Below, piece by piece: positions 12,562 to 21,735 of a stretch of DNA of 41,148 nucleotides (the stretch's first letter is position 1; every line of letters starts with the position of its first letter). Position numbers and translations under genes: made by a program. Under the pieces are notes generated by a model, which was given only the letters and a program-made list of their open reading frames with translations, searched no databases and was not told where the DNA came from. The stretch comes from Candidatus Uhrbacteria bacterium. Its GTDB lineage: Bacteria > Patescibacteriota > Patescibacteriia > UBA9934 > GWF2-40-263. The stretch covers positions 1 to 41,148 of the forward strand of contig JAAZYG010000008.1 in the NCBI GenBank assembly GCA_014239775.1, read 5' to 3'.

Positions 12562-14790
12562 TTATCTTCTTGTTATTTCGTTTTGTGTAATATCTTTTAG
12601 CTGTACGCTTAATAATTTAGAAATACCTTCGTTATTCATTGTGACCCCATAAAGCATATCTGCTTTTTCCATTGTTGCACGGTTGTGAGTTATAATAATA
12701 AATTGACTCTTTTTTGCGAGGTCATCAAGAATCATTGCAAATCTAATTGTATTTGATTCATCTAGTGCTGCGTCTACTTCGTCTAGTACAACAAAAGGAG
12801 AAGGGTTTACAGACATGATTGCACTAAGTAGTGCAATAGATGTAAGAGCTCTTTCGCCGCCAGAAAGCAAGTTCAAGGATTTTAACTTTTTTCCAGGCGG
12901 AGTTGCTTCTATTTCTACACCAACAGTATCTTGTGAATGTTTTTTTAACGTTTTATTTATTGTTTCTTTTTCTGAATCCGTAATAGCTTCAATTGAATCT
13001 TCCGATGTTTGTTGTAGCTGGTTTATTTTTATAAGCGCTGCATTTCCACCACCAAATAAAATTTTAAAATATTCCTGAAACTTTTTATTAATATCAGAAA
13101 AGACTTTTTTGGATTGTTTCTCAATTTTTTCATCAAGTTCTTGTACTATTTTTTCTGTACTATTGATTCCTTTTTTTAAGTCTGTTAGTTGTGTATCTAA
13201 AAATTCGTATCTTTCTTTTGTTTCTTTATATTCATTTATTACCTCAGGATCTATACCCCCAATTAGTTCTAATTTATATCTATATCTTTGTATGTCTGAA
13301 TAAATAGTTTCTGTATTTGTGTTTGAGATTGTGCGTGTTTTTTTAACTAAATCAGCACGATCCTTCATGAACTCACTTATTTCACGATTTAAACCATTTT
13401 GTCTTTCTTCAAATCGTGCACGCTGAATTTCAATTGTGTTTTTTTTGGATTGAAGTGTGTGTATTTCACTTTGTTTCAATCGTAGAGTTCGTTGTGACTC
13501 AATAAATTCTTTTCTCACTTTTTGTTCTTTTTGAGCATAAGAATCCATTTCATGCTCAACATTTTTTAAATTATCTAAGTATGTTTTTGAAGTTTTCTTA
13601 AGTACTGTAAGTTTAGATATTAATTTTTGGTCTGGCTTTACGTCTTCTGGATTTGGTCTTTGTAGACGTGATGCAAATTTTTCTGATCGAGCAAGAAATT
13701 CATCAAGTTCCGCACTAATTAGTTCTATGGAATCTAATTTTTTTAGGGATTTAATTCCTTTAACAACCCATTTAACTTCTTCGATAATTTTTAATAATGG
13801 AAGTGGTGCCCAGTTTGATTGTGCTCGAACTTTTGAAAGTTCTATTTCTTTTTCTGTCTCAAATTGCTCTCTTCGGTTTTGCTCAACCAACTTTTGTTTT
13901 TCTTTATAGGAGGACTGTAATTTTATAAGACCATAATCTGGTTCTGTATTTGTTTCTGTATCATTACTTAATTTATCTAATTCTGCTAATTCATTTTTCT
14001 TTTCTGTTACAGTTTTATCAATTACAGAAAATTGTTGATTAATTTCATTGACCTGATCTGATAGTTTCCACCAAAGTGTACCGTAATATTGTTTTTCAAG
14101 TTCATTTAAATTACTTTGTACTTCATCCCTTTTTTCAAGACGATCAGCCTGTCTTTTTAATGAGCGCATTCTTGGTTCTATTTCTTGTATAATCATTTCA
14201 ACATCTGATAAATTTTCAAGTGTACGCTTTAGTTTAAGTATTGCAGAATGTCGTTTAATCTGAAATTGTTTTACGCCAGTAGCATCATCAAAAAATGTTT
14301 TACGTTCTTCTGGTGAGGCAACTAAAATATGATCAATCATGCCTTGCGCGATGACAGCATAGGATCTTTGCCCAACATTTGCTTGTGCTAGAAGTAGATG
14401 TATGTCAGATAATCGGGTCTTACCTTCATTTAGTAGATATTCAGAAGAACCATCTCTAAAGAGTCGTCTAGTAATAATTACTTCAGAAAAAGCGATTGGC
14501 ATTGATTTGTCTGTGTTATCTAGTGTTATAGATACTTCAGCAAAACCAGATCGTTTTTTTGCTTCAGAACCAGAAAAAATAACATCTTCAGATTTTTTAC
14601 CTCTTAATAGTTTTAAGCTTTGTTCACCTAAAACCCATCTCATTGCATCAGCTATGTTTGATTTACCAGAGCCATTTGGACCAACAATTGCTGTAATTGG
14701 GTGGTGTGTTTTATTGGGTGGTAAGAAATTTAATGTTGTTTTTTTTGCAAAAGTCTTAAAACCTTGCACTTCCAGTCGTTTAACATGCAT
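12562..14790 (-). CDS. smc: SMC chromosome-segregation ATPase, unusually short
   Basis: SMC proteins form a ring with ScpA/ScpB that organises and segregates the chromosome. Both halves of the ATPase head are canonical: Walker A GPNGSGKS at residues 37-44, signature LSGGERALTS near 642-651, Walker B FVVLDEVDAALD near 666-677, and the THNRATM switch. Between them lie coiled-coil segments and no recognisable hinge. At 742 residues it is far shorter than the usual 1,100-1,200. The frame is intact, so this looks like a compacted protein, not a pseudogene. A -10 box ends only about 10 nt before the ATG. Confidence 0.92.
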   Translation of the reverse strand: MHVKRLEVQGFKTFAKKTTLNFLPPNKTHHPITAIVGPNGSGKSNIADAMRWVLGEQSLKLLRGKKSEDVIFSGSEAKKRSGFAEVSITLDNTDKSMPIAFSEVIITRRLFRDGSSEYLLNEGKTRLSDIHLLLAQANVGQRSYAVIAQGMIDHILVASPEERKTFFDDATGVKQFQIKRHSAILKLKRTLENLSDVEMIIQEIEPRMRSLKRQADRLEKRDEVQSNLNELEKQYYGTLWWKLSDQVNEINQQFSVIDKTVTEKKNELAELDKLSNDTETNTEPDYGLIKLQSSYKEKQKLVEQNRREQFETEKEIELSKVRAQSNWAPLPLLKIIEEVKWVVKGIKSLKKLDSIELISAELDEFLARSEKFASRLQRPNPEDVKPDQKLISKLTVLKKTSKTYLDNLKNVEHEMDSYAQKEQKVRKEFIESQRTLRLKQSEIHTLQSKKNTIEIQRARFEERQNGLNREISEFMKDRADLVKKTRTISNTNTETIYSDIQRYRYKLELIGGIDPEVINEYKETKERYEFLDTQLTDLKKGINSTEKIVQELDEKIEKQSKKVFSDINKKFQEYFKILFGGGNAALIKINQLQQTSEDSIEAITDSEKETINKTLKKHSQDTVGVEIEATPPGKKLKSLNLLSGGERALTSIALLSAIMSVNPSPFVVLDEVDAALDESNTIRFAMILDDLAKKSQFIIITHNRATMEKADMLYGVTMNNEGISKLLSVQLKDITQNEITRR

Positions 14791-14799
14791 ATCGGCTGT

Positions 14800-14840
14800 A
14801 TTATAACACGATTGACGATAAGGTATTTATAATATAGGAT
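14800..14840. promoter_or_regulatory. Divergent promoters with near-leaderless starts
   Basis: For smc (minus strand) TATAAT lies at 14805-14800 with an upstream TG, and the ATG ends at 14790. For the plus gene, TTGACG (14812-14817), 17 nt, TAGGAT (14835-14840), with ATG at 14849; TATAAT at 14828-14833 is an alternative. Both mRNAs would have leaders of at most about 10 nt. Confidence 0.6.
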
Positions 14841-14848
14841 ACTTTGCT

Positions 14849-15823
14849 ATGGAATCATTTATCCATCGAAAAATTAATGACGAACTAATGAAAGCACAGA
14901 ACCCTGTGTTTATTTCTGATGAGCGAATAGATGGGGATAGTTTAGGTGCGTCACTTGCTATGGTTGATTACATGAAGCAAAACGACAAGCCAAGACCAGC
15001 TGTGTATGTTACAGAAAAGGTACCAGACCAATATCTAGAGATGCCACATGTAGATGTGTGTACATATGACAAAGAAGTTTTCAATGATCCAACAATAGAT
15101 CTTGTTGTTGTTTTTGATTGTTCAGATGATGTGTATGTAAGAGGTTTGTTGGAGCATATACCAAACAAACCACGAGTAATAAACATTGATCATCACAATA
15201 CTAATCCACATTATGGGGACATTAATCAGGTTATAGTCGGCTCACCAGCAACTGCAGAGGTTGTATTTAGGTTTTTTGAAACAAATGGTGTAGTTGTCGG
15301 TAAGGATGCAGCAACATGTCTTTTGACTGGTTTGTGTTTCGACACAACTGCTTTTTCAAATGAAGCTACAAATGATCTTGCATTAAGTGCAGCATCAAAG
15401 TTAATTCTACAAGGAGCACGTGTACAAGATGTAATATCTGCAATGTTTAAAAATAGATCAATTGCAGCTTTACGTGTGTGGGGCACAGCACTTGAGAGAT
15501 TACATTTTAATAAAGAGTATGATTGTGTGATTACTTGTTTGGTTAGGGATGATATAGAAAATAATCAGGTTACAGATGATGAGATTGGTGGTTTAACAAA
15601 CTTTTTAAGTTTAGTTACAGACACAGACGCACTATATGTATTAAGGGAGACGGTTGATGGTGGAGTTAATGTAAGCATGAGATCATCTTTACGTGATGTG
15701 TCTCAAATAGCTAAACAAAATGGAGGCGGAGGTCACAAGAAAGCTGCTGGGTACACAATAAGTAATGCAAAGCTTAAGTGTGTAGATGGTGAATCTTGGA
15801 AGGTGGAGAAAGCTGTTAATTAA
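14849..15823 (+). CDS. DHH/DHHA1 phosphoesterase, NrnA-like
   Basis: The family hydrolyses nano-RNAs, pAp or cyclic dinucleotide products. A DHH domain contains [10 protein letters not shown] (residues 24-33), VVVFDCSD, and the name-giving DHH at 114-116 (IDHHNTN). The C-terminal DHHA1 domain has [10 protein letters not shown] near residue 297. In NrnA and RecJ the first motif normally begins with His (HxxxDxD); here Asp24 takes that place, which may alter metal binding. At 324 residues the length is normal for NrnA. The stop overlaps clpP by one base, so they are co-transcribed. Confidence 0.88.
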   Translation: MESFIHRKINDELMKAQNPVFISDERIDGDSLGASLAMVDYMKQNDKPRPAVYVTEKVPDQYLEMPHVDVCTYDKEVFNDPTIDLVVVFDCSDDVYVRGLLEHIPNKPRVINIDHHNTNPHYGDINQVIVGSPATAEVVFRFFETNGVVVGKDAATCLLTGLCFDTTAFSNEATNDLALSAASKLILQGARVQDVISAMFKNRSIAALRVWGTALERLHFNKEYDCVITCLVRDDIENNQVTDDEIGGLTNFLSLVTDTDALYVLRETVDGGVNVSMRSSLRDVSQIAKQNGGGGHKKAAGYTISNAKLKCVDGESWKVEKAVN

Positions 15824-16458
15824 TGATAGAGTTATTTAATATGAATTACTTAGATATAAAATCACAGGCTACAGTTGAGGATAGTATATTAATTCCTACT
15901 GTTATAGAAAAAACTCATTTAGGTGAGCGTGCATATGATATTTATTCACGACTCTTAAAAGATAGAATTATTTTTTTAGGAACAGCAATAGATGACACTG
16001 TGGCAAATTTAATAATTGCACAATTGCTTTTTTTAGAAAGCCAAGACAAGACAAAGGATATTAAATTATATATAAATTCACCTGGCGGTTCTGTTACATC
16101 CGGTCTTGCAATATATGATGCAATGCAATACGTAAAACCAGATGTGTCTACTATTTGTGTGGGAATGGCTGCATCAATGGGTGCTGTATTGTTGGCTTCT
16201 GGTGCACCTAAGAAAAGGTTTGCACTTGCAAATGCTGAGGTCATGATCCATCAGGTTTTAGGCGGTGTGTCAGGGCAGGCTACAGACATAAAGATTCATG
16301 CTGAGCGTATATTAAAGATAAAAGATAGCTTAAATGAGATACTTACAAAGCATACAGGGCAGAAAAAGGGTAAGGTGGCTCAAGATACAGAAAGAGATTA
16401 TTTTTTAGATCCAAGTGAGGCAGTAAAGTACGGATTAATAGATAAAGTGATTAAATAG
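15823..16458 (+). CDS. clpP: ATP-dependent Clp protease proteolytic subunit
   Basis: ClpP is the serine peptidase barrel that degrades proteins fed by ClpX or ClpC. The catalytic triad is visible: Ser118 in GMAASMGA, His143 in MIHQ and Asp192 in RDYF. The substrate-strand motif NSPGGSV is at 85-91. The 211-residue length is normal. The ATG at 15823 overlaps the previous stop; ATG 15841 (MNYLDIKS) is also possible, since ClpP has a short propeptide. A strong terminator follows. Confidence 0.96.
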   Translation: MIELFNMNYLDIKSQATVEDSILIPTVIEKTHLGERAYDIYSRLLKDRIIFLGTAIDDTVANLIIAQLLFLESQDKTKDIKLYINSPGGSVTSGLAIYDAMQYVKPDVSTICVGMAASMGAVLLASGAPKKRFALANAEVMIHQVLGGVSGQATDIKIHAERILKIKDSLNEILTKHTGQKKGKVAQDTERDYFLDPSEAVKYGLIDKVIK

Positions 16459-16483
16459 TGGATTTCTTGTGGAAAAATATTTT

Positions 16484-16512
16484 AAAAAACCGGTTTAAAA
16501 ACCGGTTTTTTT
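16484..16512. terminator. Terminator after clpP
   Basis: AAAAAACCGGT pairs with ACCGGTTTTTT around TTAAAA, with T runs on both strands. Confidence 0.93.
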
Positions 16513-16618
16513 GCTAAATTTAGATAAATTTATAGTATATATGAAAATTAAACAATATAAATACAAGAGTAATTGATAAAACCTCAAAAATAGGGTATTA
16601 TTTATATGTTATAGATAC

Positions 16619-16647
16619 TTGACAATTAACATAAAATAACATAGACT
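16619..16647 (+). promoter_or_regulatory. Promoter of the candidate sRNA
   Basis: TTGACA, 17 nt, TAGACT. The sequence AGACTGAGGA-gttg-TCCTTAGTCT forms a palindrome over and just after the -10, which could be an operator. Confidence 0.75.
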
Positions 16648-16652
16648 GAGGA

Positions 16653-16823
16653 GTTGTCCTTAGTCTGTTGCTTATTTCAGATTAAGAATAAATCGATCGT
16701 CATTACTTATCTGCAGGCACGACAAGCATGGGATTTCAATTAAATGGAAGCTTCGGGTTCTCGAACTTGACCTTTCCATTGATGAAATTTCTTGCCTGCA
16801 GTTGAGTTATGATGATTTTTTTT
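16653..16823 (+). ncRNA. Rod-shaped small RNA, about 170 nt (unidentified)
   Basis: No ORF is present. Bases 16696-16816 fold into one long rod: ATCGTCATTAC/GTTATGATGAT, then CTGCAGGCA/TGCCTGCAG (perfect 9 bp), AAG/CTT, ATTTCA/TGAAAT, TGGAA/TTCCA, and a tip TTCG-ggttct-CGAA. Eight T follow directly at 16816-16823, so the rod base is also the terminator. Own promoter, rod with internal loops and length recall 6S RNA, but the 5' third does not close the rod, so I do not assign it. The remaining intergenic sequence to 16880 shows nothing else clear. Confidence 0.6.
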
Positions 16824-16880
16824 ATCACAATAAGATCTTAGTCCTCTAGACAAACTTGAGCAAGTGTAAATTGTGGAAAA

Positions 16881-18788
16881 CTAATTTTCCACTTTTTTAT
16901 TTGTATTATTTTCTAAATTTTCTTTAGTGTTATCATCTTCTGAAGAAAGCTCTTCAACTCCTACTAAACAAATTTCAGGAAGTGGTCTGTAGTGTGATGT
17001 AAAGCGTGTGGTTTCAGGTTCTGTATCCTCTCTTTCTATTGTGTAATCAAAATATGCATTCGCACCAATATGTTTTGCCTGACACTTTTCTTCACCAGGT
17101 TCTAGGTCTGTGGTCTCTCTATAAATAGTTTCTCCAACAGGAATCCATCTCGTTACAGTTGGTTGATTATATGACGCTTTTCTGCCGTCTGAGGTACCCC
17201 AAAAAGTAAATTGCAATGAGTTTCTGTTCATAAAATTTTCTGCCTGAAATAGAACGTAATTTTCTGTGTCATTTCTAAATTTATAATCAGGTGCTGGCTC
17301 ATATATTGTTGCATCTGTTCCAGGATTCCCATTTCTTTCATCATTATAGTAAGACACCACTAAAGAATGATTTTGTCTTTCTATTATCTCAAGTCCAGAA
17401 TTCATTGTAGTTCGAAATGTGGTTGTACCAATTTGACAAAGACCACCACCAATCTCTGGTTTAATCTTCTCACCTTTAATAACCAATTCTGGTAAATATC
17501 CGTTTTCAAAGGTAAACGGTTTCAGTGCATTCACTAAAGAAAATGTGTCTCCAGGTGGAATAAGTAATCCATTAAGTAGGTTGACTCCATTTTGTATATT
17601 TATTCTTCTGTTTTTAGGACTTCCTGCATAACTGGATGTACCAACTCCTAGAACTTCAGTTATACCAAGATCATTTATGTCTTTTATTTTAATTTCAGGT
17701 TCAATAATTGTGGTAAATATATCTATATCACCAGTTGGTTCGCTAAAGGGATAATTTATAAATGAATCATAAATTTCATCTCTATTTATAGAAAGACCGT
17801 TACTACTTTTTGTAAAATCAACCACTCTGCTATTTTCGATTTCTAGTTTTGCGTCCTTGGATTTCACTTCTAAATTTTTAGCAATCTCATCTAGAAATTC
17901 ATTAAATTTTTCTTTACCAATATTCACACCAGATTCATCAGGTGTAATTAATTTTGATATTTCAAGTTGGCTCAGTGTCCATGCTTTCTGTTTCTTTCCT
18001 TCATCAGGTGTATATACAAAAGTCATTGGACCAGCATTGATAATTATAAGCGCATCTTCCCCATATGTTGAAGCTTTTGAATTGCTTAGTTTAGGTTCTT
18101 GATACGACAAGACTAATTTTATTGGTGATAATTTAAGTTTGTCCAGCTGTTGTTTGAGTTCTGTGAAATATGCATCAAACATAAATTCCTGACCAGGTCG
18201 TCCATCATCAATTCCAACACTCCATCCACTATAAGTATTAGAAAATATAAATTCTGGTTCTGTGGCTAGTTGTTCAACATCGCTAAAAAGAGAGTATATA
18301 CTTTCTTTGATGTTGTTATCTGATAGTTTTACATCTAGGTTTAAATTTGTTTTTTTCTGTAGACTTCTAATCAGTAAATGTAGATCTATAAAAGGATTAG
18401 GGTCGTGATTTATTAATATTGCTTTTTCAATTGTGGTATCTACTTCAAATTGAACGTATTCAATTAGATCTCCTGATATGAGAGTAGATAAGGGTATTTG
18501 CTTCTGAACACCCTGTACATCGATGGTTGATCCATTAGTAAAAATGTCATCTATCTTATCTTGTATAACCAGATTTGCACTGTATGGGTCCATTCCACTA
18601 ACATCTAAACCTGCAATTATTGTATTTGGAGATAGTTTTCCAGAATATCCACGAGACCAATATAGTAGATATGAAAGTAGAATAAGTAAAAGAACACAAA
18701 AAATTAAAACAAACTTATAAGTATTTGAAAATCCTCTCGAGCGCAGTGCCGAGAGGAGATTGTGGTTATGTGAATCTTTAAAGCTCAT
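16881..18788 (-). CDS. VanW-family membrane-anchored protein
   Basis: The C-terminal half is a VanW domain with the usual landmarks: GTSSYAGSPKNRRINIQNG, LIPPGDTFSLVNA, GGGLCQIGTTTFR and ERQNHS. The N-terminus has one membrane segment (about residues 25-43), then a peptidoglycan-binding-4 type region as in YoaR-like proteins (STIDVQGVQKQIPLS, ASTYGEDALIII). VanW was first seen in vancomycin resistance clusters, but the domain is widespread and its reaction is unknown; an envelope role is likely. The end is acidic and low-complexity. hsp20 is immediately upstream (2-nt gap), so they may share a transcript. Confidence 0.9.
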   Translation of the reverse strand: MSFKDSHNHNLLSALRSRGFSNTYKFVLIFCVLLLILLSYLLYWSRGYSGKLSPNTIIAGLDVSGMDPYSANLVIQDKIDDIFTNGSTIDVQGVQKQIPLSTLISGDLIEYVQFEVDTTIEKAILINHDPNPFIDLHLLIRSLQKKTNLNLDVKLSDNNIKESIYSLFSDVEQLATEPEFIFSNTYSGWSVGIDDGRPGQEFMFDAYFTELKQQLDKLKLSPIKLVLSYQEPKLSNSKASTYGEDALIIINAGPMTFVYTPDEGKKQKAWTLSQLEISKLITPDESGVNIGKEKFNEFLDEIAKNLEVKSKDAKLEIENSRVVDFTKSSNGLSINRDEIYDSFINYPFSEPTGDIDIFTTIIEPEIKIKDINDLGITEVLGVGTSSYAGSPKNRRINIQNGVNLLNGLLIPPGDTFSLVNALKPFTFENGYLPELVIKGEKIKPEIGGGLCQIGTTTFRTTMNSGLEIIERQNHSLVVSYYNDERNGNPGTDATIYEPAPDYKFRNDTENYVLFQAENFMNRNSLQFTFWGTSDGRKASYNQPTVTRWIPVGETIYRETTDLEPGEEKCQAKHIGANAYFDYTIEREDTEPETTRFTSHYRPLPEICLVGVEELSSEDDNTKENLENNTNKKVEN

Positions 18789-18790
18789 AT

Positions 18791-19177
18791 TTAGTTAATA
18801 TCTACAACGTGTACCTTTTTGTCCATCTCAACTTTATTCATAACTATTGTTAATATACCTCTCTTGAGTGTGGCGTCAACCGTGTCTGGGTCTATGTGTG
18901 ATGGAAGTATGACAGATCTTGAAAAAGAACCCCAATGGCATTCTTGAACATGCACCTGGTCTTTATTGGTCTCATTGCAGTGATGTGATCTTTCTCCTCT
19001 GATTGTAATAGTATCTTCAGTTAGTGTAATATCCAAATCCTCTGATTTAACACCAGCAATAGCAGATCTTACAACTATTGTACTATCTGTTTCTATGACA
19101 TCAACACTAAGTTGGCCTTCGTCATGAGTAAGCCATGTTTCGTCAATGAAATCATTTAGTTGATTATCTGTGTTCAT
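18791..19177 (-). CDS. Small heat shock protein, Hsp20/alpha-crystallin family
   Basis: ATP-independent chaperone that holds unfolding proteins. The alpha-crystallin domain spans about residues 20-128, with the signature IAGVKSEDLDITLTEDTITIRGER, the SFSRSVILP strand and the conserved LKRGILTIVM end. The length of 128 residues is normal; the N-terminal arm is short. The C-terminal IxI motif is not clear (VHVVDIN at the end). It lies 12 nt downstream of the membrane-protein gene at 19190-19882 and 2 nt before the VanW gene, in one minus-strand operon. Confidence 0.92.
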   Translation of the reverse strand: MNTDNQLNDFIDETWLTHDEGQLSVDVIETDSTIVVRSAIAGVKSEDLDITLTEDTITIRGERSHHCNETNKDQVHVQECHWGSFSRSVILPSHIDPDTVDATLKRGILTIVMNKVEMDKKVHVVDIN

Positions 19178-19189
19178 ACAAAATGTATA

Positions 19190-19882
19190 TTACTTAAGTT
19201 TGTAATGTCTTATATATTCATACATTGGCCCAATAGCAAAACCTACAACAGATGCCCATAGTATTTTTTCAACAGGCACACTAGAGATCATTATTGATTT
19301 TATATTGGCAAACTGCCAGAAGCCTTCTGCAATGGAAGGGGATAGGCGTATGGCAAACAGTTGCTCTAAAATAAATATAAGTACAGCCATCATAAGTCCA
19401 CTCAGGAGAGCATTTATCAGTAAGTCGTGTCTTTCAATTATTATATAGACACCAATGATTAATCCTCCAGCAACCAGAGCTCTTACAGCATGCAAACCAA
19501 ATACATTGGTTAAGAGTAATGCAATAGAAGCCCACAGGCCAAGAAGTGCAATGAGATGAGTGATCCAGTTAATTAGGGGGTGTTCTACTTTATAACGCTT
19601 ACCTTTCAATTTAACAAAATGCTTACCAAGAAGTGCGTGGTAAATAACTGAAGCAATACCAAAAAGTGAGAATGAAAATATTAAATCCTCAATACCCATT
19701 ACGATTAGTGGGTCTTTTGCTGCTAGGCTGTGATCAATTGCAACCATGAGTAAAATTGTTGGGGTTATAATTAAACCAACAATACTCATTATTAATTGTT
19801 CTTTTCTGGTATTTTTTGAAAATAAGACCAATGCAAGCCAAAGTATAAATAATGCCATTGATGTAAGTAAAAATGATTGCAT
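19190..19882 (-). CDS. Polytopic membrane protein, 230 aa, unknown
   Basis: I do not recognise it with confidence. Six or seven membrane segments cover nearly the whole length (about residues 3-20, 31-48, 66-84, 106-126, 132-148, 155-175 and 205-222), with a basic loop GKHFVKLKGKRYKVEHP. The acidic-aromatic layout (GIEDLIFSF, IIIERHDL, MYEYIRHY) recalls lycopene-cyclase-domain proteins, but I cannot confirm this. It is the first gene of the operon with hsp20 and the VanW gene. Confidence 0.7.
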   Translation of the reverse strand: MQSFLLTSMALFILWLALVLFSKNTRKEQLIMSIVGLIITPTILLMVAIDHSLAAKDPLIVMGIEDLIFSFSLFGIASVIYHALLGKHFVKLKGKRYKVEHPLINWITHLIALLGLWASIALLLTNVFGLHAVRALVAGGLIIGVYIIIERHDLLINALLSGLMMAVLIFILEQLFAIRLSPSIAEGFWQFANIKSIMISSVPVEKILWASVVGFAIGPMYEYIRHYKLK

Positions 19883-20040
19883 ATCTTTTTAATATATAAC
19901 AACAATATTTTACACGAAATCTTAACAAGACGCTATTTTATTTAGACACTTTAATTACCAGCAAGATTATTCAGTTTTTTATCGTTTTATAAGCTTTTTT
20001 AATTTTATTACTCATGATATGTTTAATTCAAATTTTATAT

Positions 20041-21039
20041 ATGGATCAAAATATAAAAAAGAGGGTTGTTGTCATGATGGGTGGTTCTTCTTCTGAACAC
20101 GATGTATCTATTGCAAGTGGAGAGATGGTTATAAAAAACATTCCTCAACAAAAATATGAGGTTCGTTCTTTGGTTTTAAATTACAAAGGTCAAGATTTAT
20201 GGAAGTTTGAAGATTCGCTGCTTACACCATTTGAAGCTTTAAAAAAAATTAAGCAATGGACTGATGTGGTTTTCATTGCATTACATGGAATATTTGGTGA
20301 GGATGGTACAGTGCAAGCTTTGCTTGATTTTATGGACATAAAATATACAGGCTCTGGAGTGCTTGCAAGTGCGTTAGCAATGGATAAAGCTAAATCTAAT
20401 GAGTTATTTTTATACCACGGAATGAATGTTCCAAAATTTATTAATTTTTCAGATTCTGATTGGGAAGAAAATTCCAAATTAGTTACTGATAACATAAAAA
20501 AAGAAATTGGGCTCCCTTTTGTTGTCAAACCGATAAATAATGGTTCAAGCCACGGTGTAATGATAGTAGATGATCAGGAAAATTTTCAAAAAGCAATTGG
20601 TAATGCATTAAAATACGGTTCAGAAATAATGATTCAAAAGTATATAAAAGGAGTTGAGGTTACATGTGGTGTGTTGTATGACGGTAAAGATGAAACAGCT
20701 CTTATACCAACAGAAATAGTTCCTCCTTCAGAATCTTTTTTTGACTATAAAGCAAAATACACACCAGGTGGTAGTGAAGAGATTACACCAGCAAGACTGT
20801 CTGAAGATTTGTTAAAAGAAATTCAGTCTATTTCCACAAAAACACACAGGTTAATTGGATGTAAAGGTTTTTCTCGTACAGACATGATAATAAGTGATGG
20901 CAATATTTATGTTTTAGAGATTAATACTATTCCAGGTTTAACTAAGACAAGTTTATTGCCCCAGGGCGCAGAAGCTGCAGGGATTAGTTTCTCAGATTTA
21001 CTTAACAGGATTATAAAAGAAGCAATGAGTCGTAATTAA
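20041..21039 (+). CDS. ddl: D-alanine--D-alanine ligase
   Basis: Joins two D-Ala using ATP for peptidoglycan precursors. ATP-grasp motifs are complete: GGSSSEHDVS near the start, NNGSSHGV, QKYIKGVEVTCGVLY, GCKGFSRTDMI and VLEINTIPGLTKTSLLPQ. From ATG 20041 the protein is 332 residues, a normal length; an ATG at 20014 would add a short hydrophobic stretch unlike the family. No Shine-Dalgarno is visible at either. Together with murI in this window it shows that the cell makes its own wall precursors. Confidence 0.95.
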   Translation: MDQNIKKRVVVMMGGSSSEHDVSIASGEMVIKNIPQQKYEVRSLVLNYKGQDLWKFEDSLLTPFEALKKIKQWTDVVFIALHGIFGEDGTVQALLDFMDIKYTGSGVLASALAMDKAKSNELFLYHGMNVPKFINFSDSDWEENSKLVTDNIKKEIGLPFVVKPINNGSSHGVMIVDDQENFQKAIGNALKYGSEIMIQKYIKGVEVTCGVLYDGKDETALIPTEIVPPSESFFDYKAKYTPGGSEEITPARLSEDLLKEIQSISTKTHRLIGCKGFSRTDMIISDGNIYVLEINTIPGLTKTSLLPQGAEAAGISFSDLLNRIIKEAMSRN

Positions 21040-21116
21040 GTATTTCTAGTATTTTAGACCATAGAGACCTTTTTCTATTTACAAGTATGCTTAATTTAGG
21101 CAATGTAGAGTTTGAT

Positions 21117-21731
21117 ATGTATACAGGAATTATTGCTGGAAAGTTTAAAGTTAAAAAGATTGTAGACACAGAAGGTTTGCGATCTTTTATTGTAGAATTA
21201 AATAAGGATCTTATTTACGGATTAAGTCTGGGTGCGAGTGTGTCTGTAAATGGTGTTTGTTTTACTGTAACCAAGGTTGAGGGTTTGAATGTTGGCTTTG
21301 ATGCAATGCAAGAGACATTAGATAAGACAACTATAAGTGATATTAAAGAAGAAGATTTTGTAAATATTGAGAGGTCAGCAAAAATTGGTGATGAAATAGG
21401 TGGGCATACAATGTCTGGGCATGTGTCCACGATGGCAAATATTATTAATATAAAAACCAGTCAGAATAACAAAGTGATGACTTTTAAAGTTGACAATGAT
21501 TGGATGAAATATATTTTCTCAAAAGGCTTTATTGGATTAGATGGTGCAAGTCTGACTGTTGTTAATGCACAAAAAGAAGACGGTTTGTTTGATATTCACT
21601 TTATACCAGAAACATTGCGTAATACTTGCTTTGGAGATAAACAAGTAGGGGATAGGGTGAATTTAGAAATCGATCCATCCACTCAAACAATAGTAGATAC
21701 AGTTGAGAGGTATTTAGAAAATAAAATATAA
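21117..21731 (+). CDS. ribE: Riboflavin synthase alpha chain
   Basis: Dismutates two 6,7-dimethyl-8-ribityllumazine molecules to riboflavin. The start at 21117 gives MYTGII, matching the family start MFTGII; an upstream in-frame ATG (21087) adds ten unrelated residues. Two lumazine-binding repeats are present, each with its typical motif (GASVSVNGVCFTVT and GLDGASLTVVNA), and GGHTMSGH links them. The end HFIPETLRNTCFGDKQVGDRVNLEID is typical. It is followed after 4 nt by ribH. The early riboflavin genes (ribBA, ribD) are not in this window. Confidence 0.95.
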   Translation: MYTGIIAGKFKVKKIVDTEGLRSFIVELNKDLIYGLSLGASVSVNGVCFTVTKVEGLNVGFDAMQETLDKTTISDIKEEDFVNIERSAKIGDEIGGHTMSGHVSTMANIINIKTSQNNKVMTFKVDNDWMKYIFSKGFIGLDGASLTVVNAQKEDGLFDIHFIPETLRNTCFGDKQVGDRVNLEIDPSTQTIVDTVERYLENKI

Positions 21732-21735
21732 AAGT

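Noticed and set aside
12562-14790. smc as a pseudogene or truncation
   Set aside because: Both N- and C-terminal ATPase motifs are intact in one open frame with no internal stop, so it is short but complete.
16653-16823. SRP RNA
   Set aside because: The conserved apical GGAAGGAAGCAGC-type sequence is missing.
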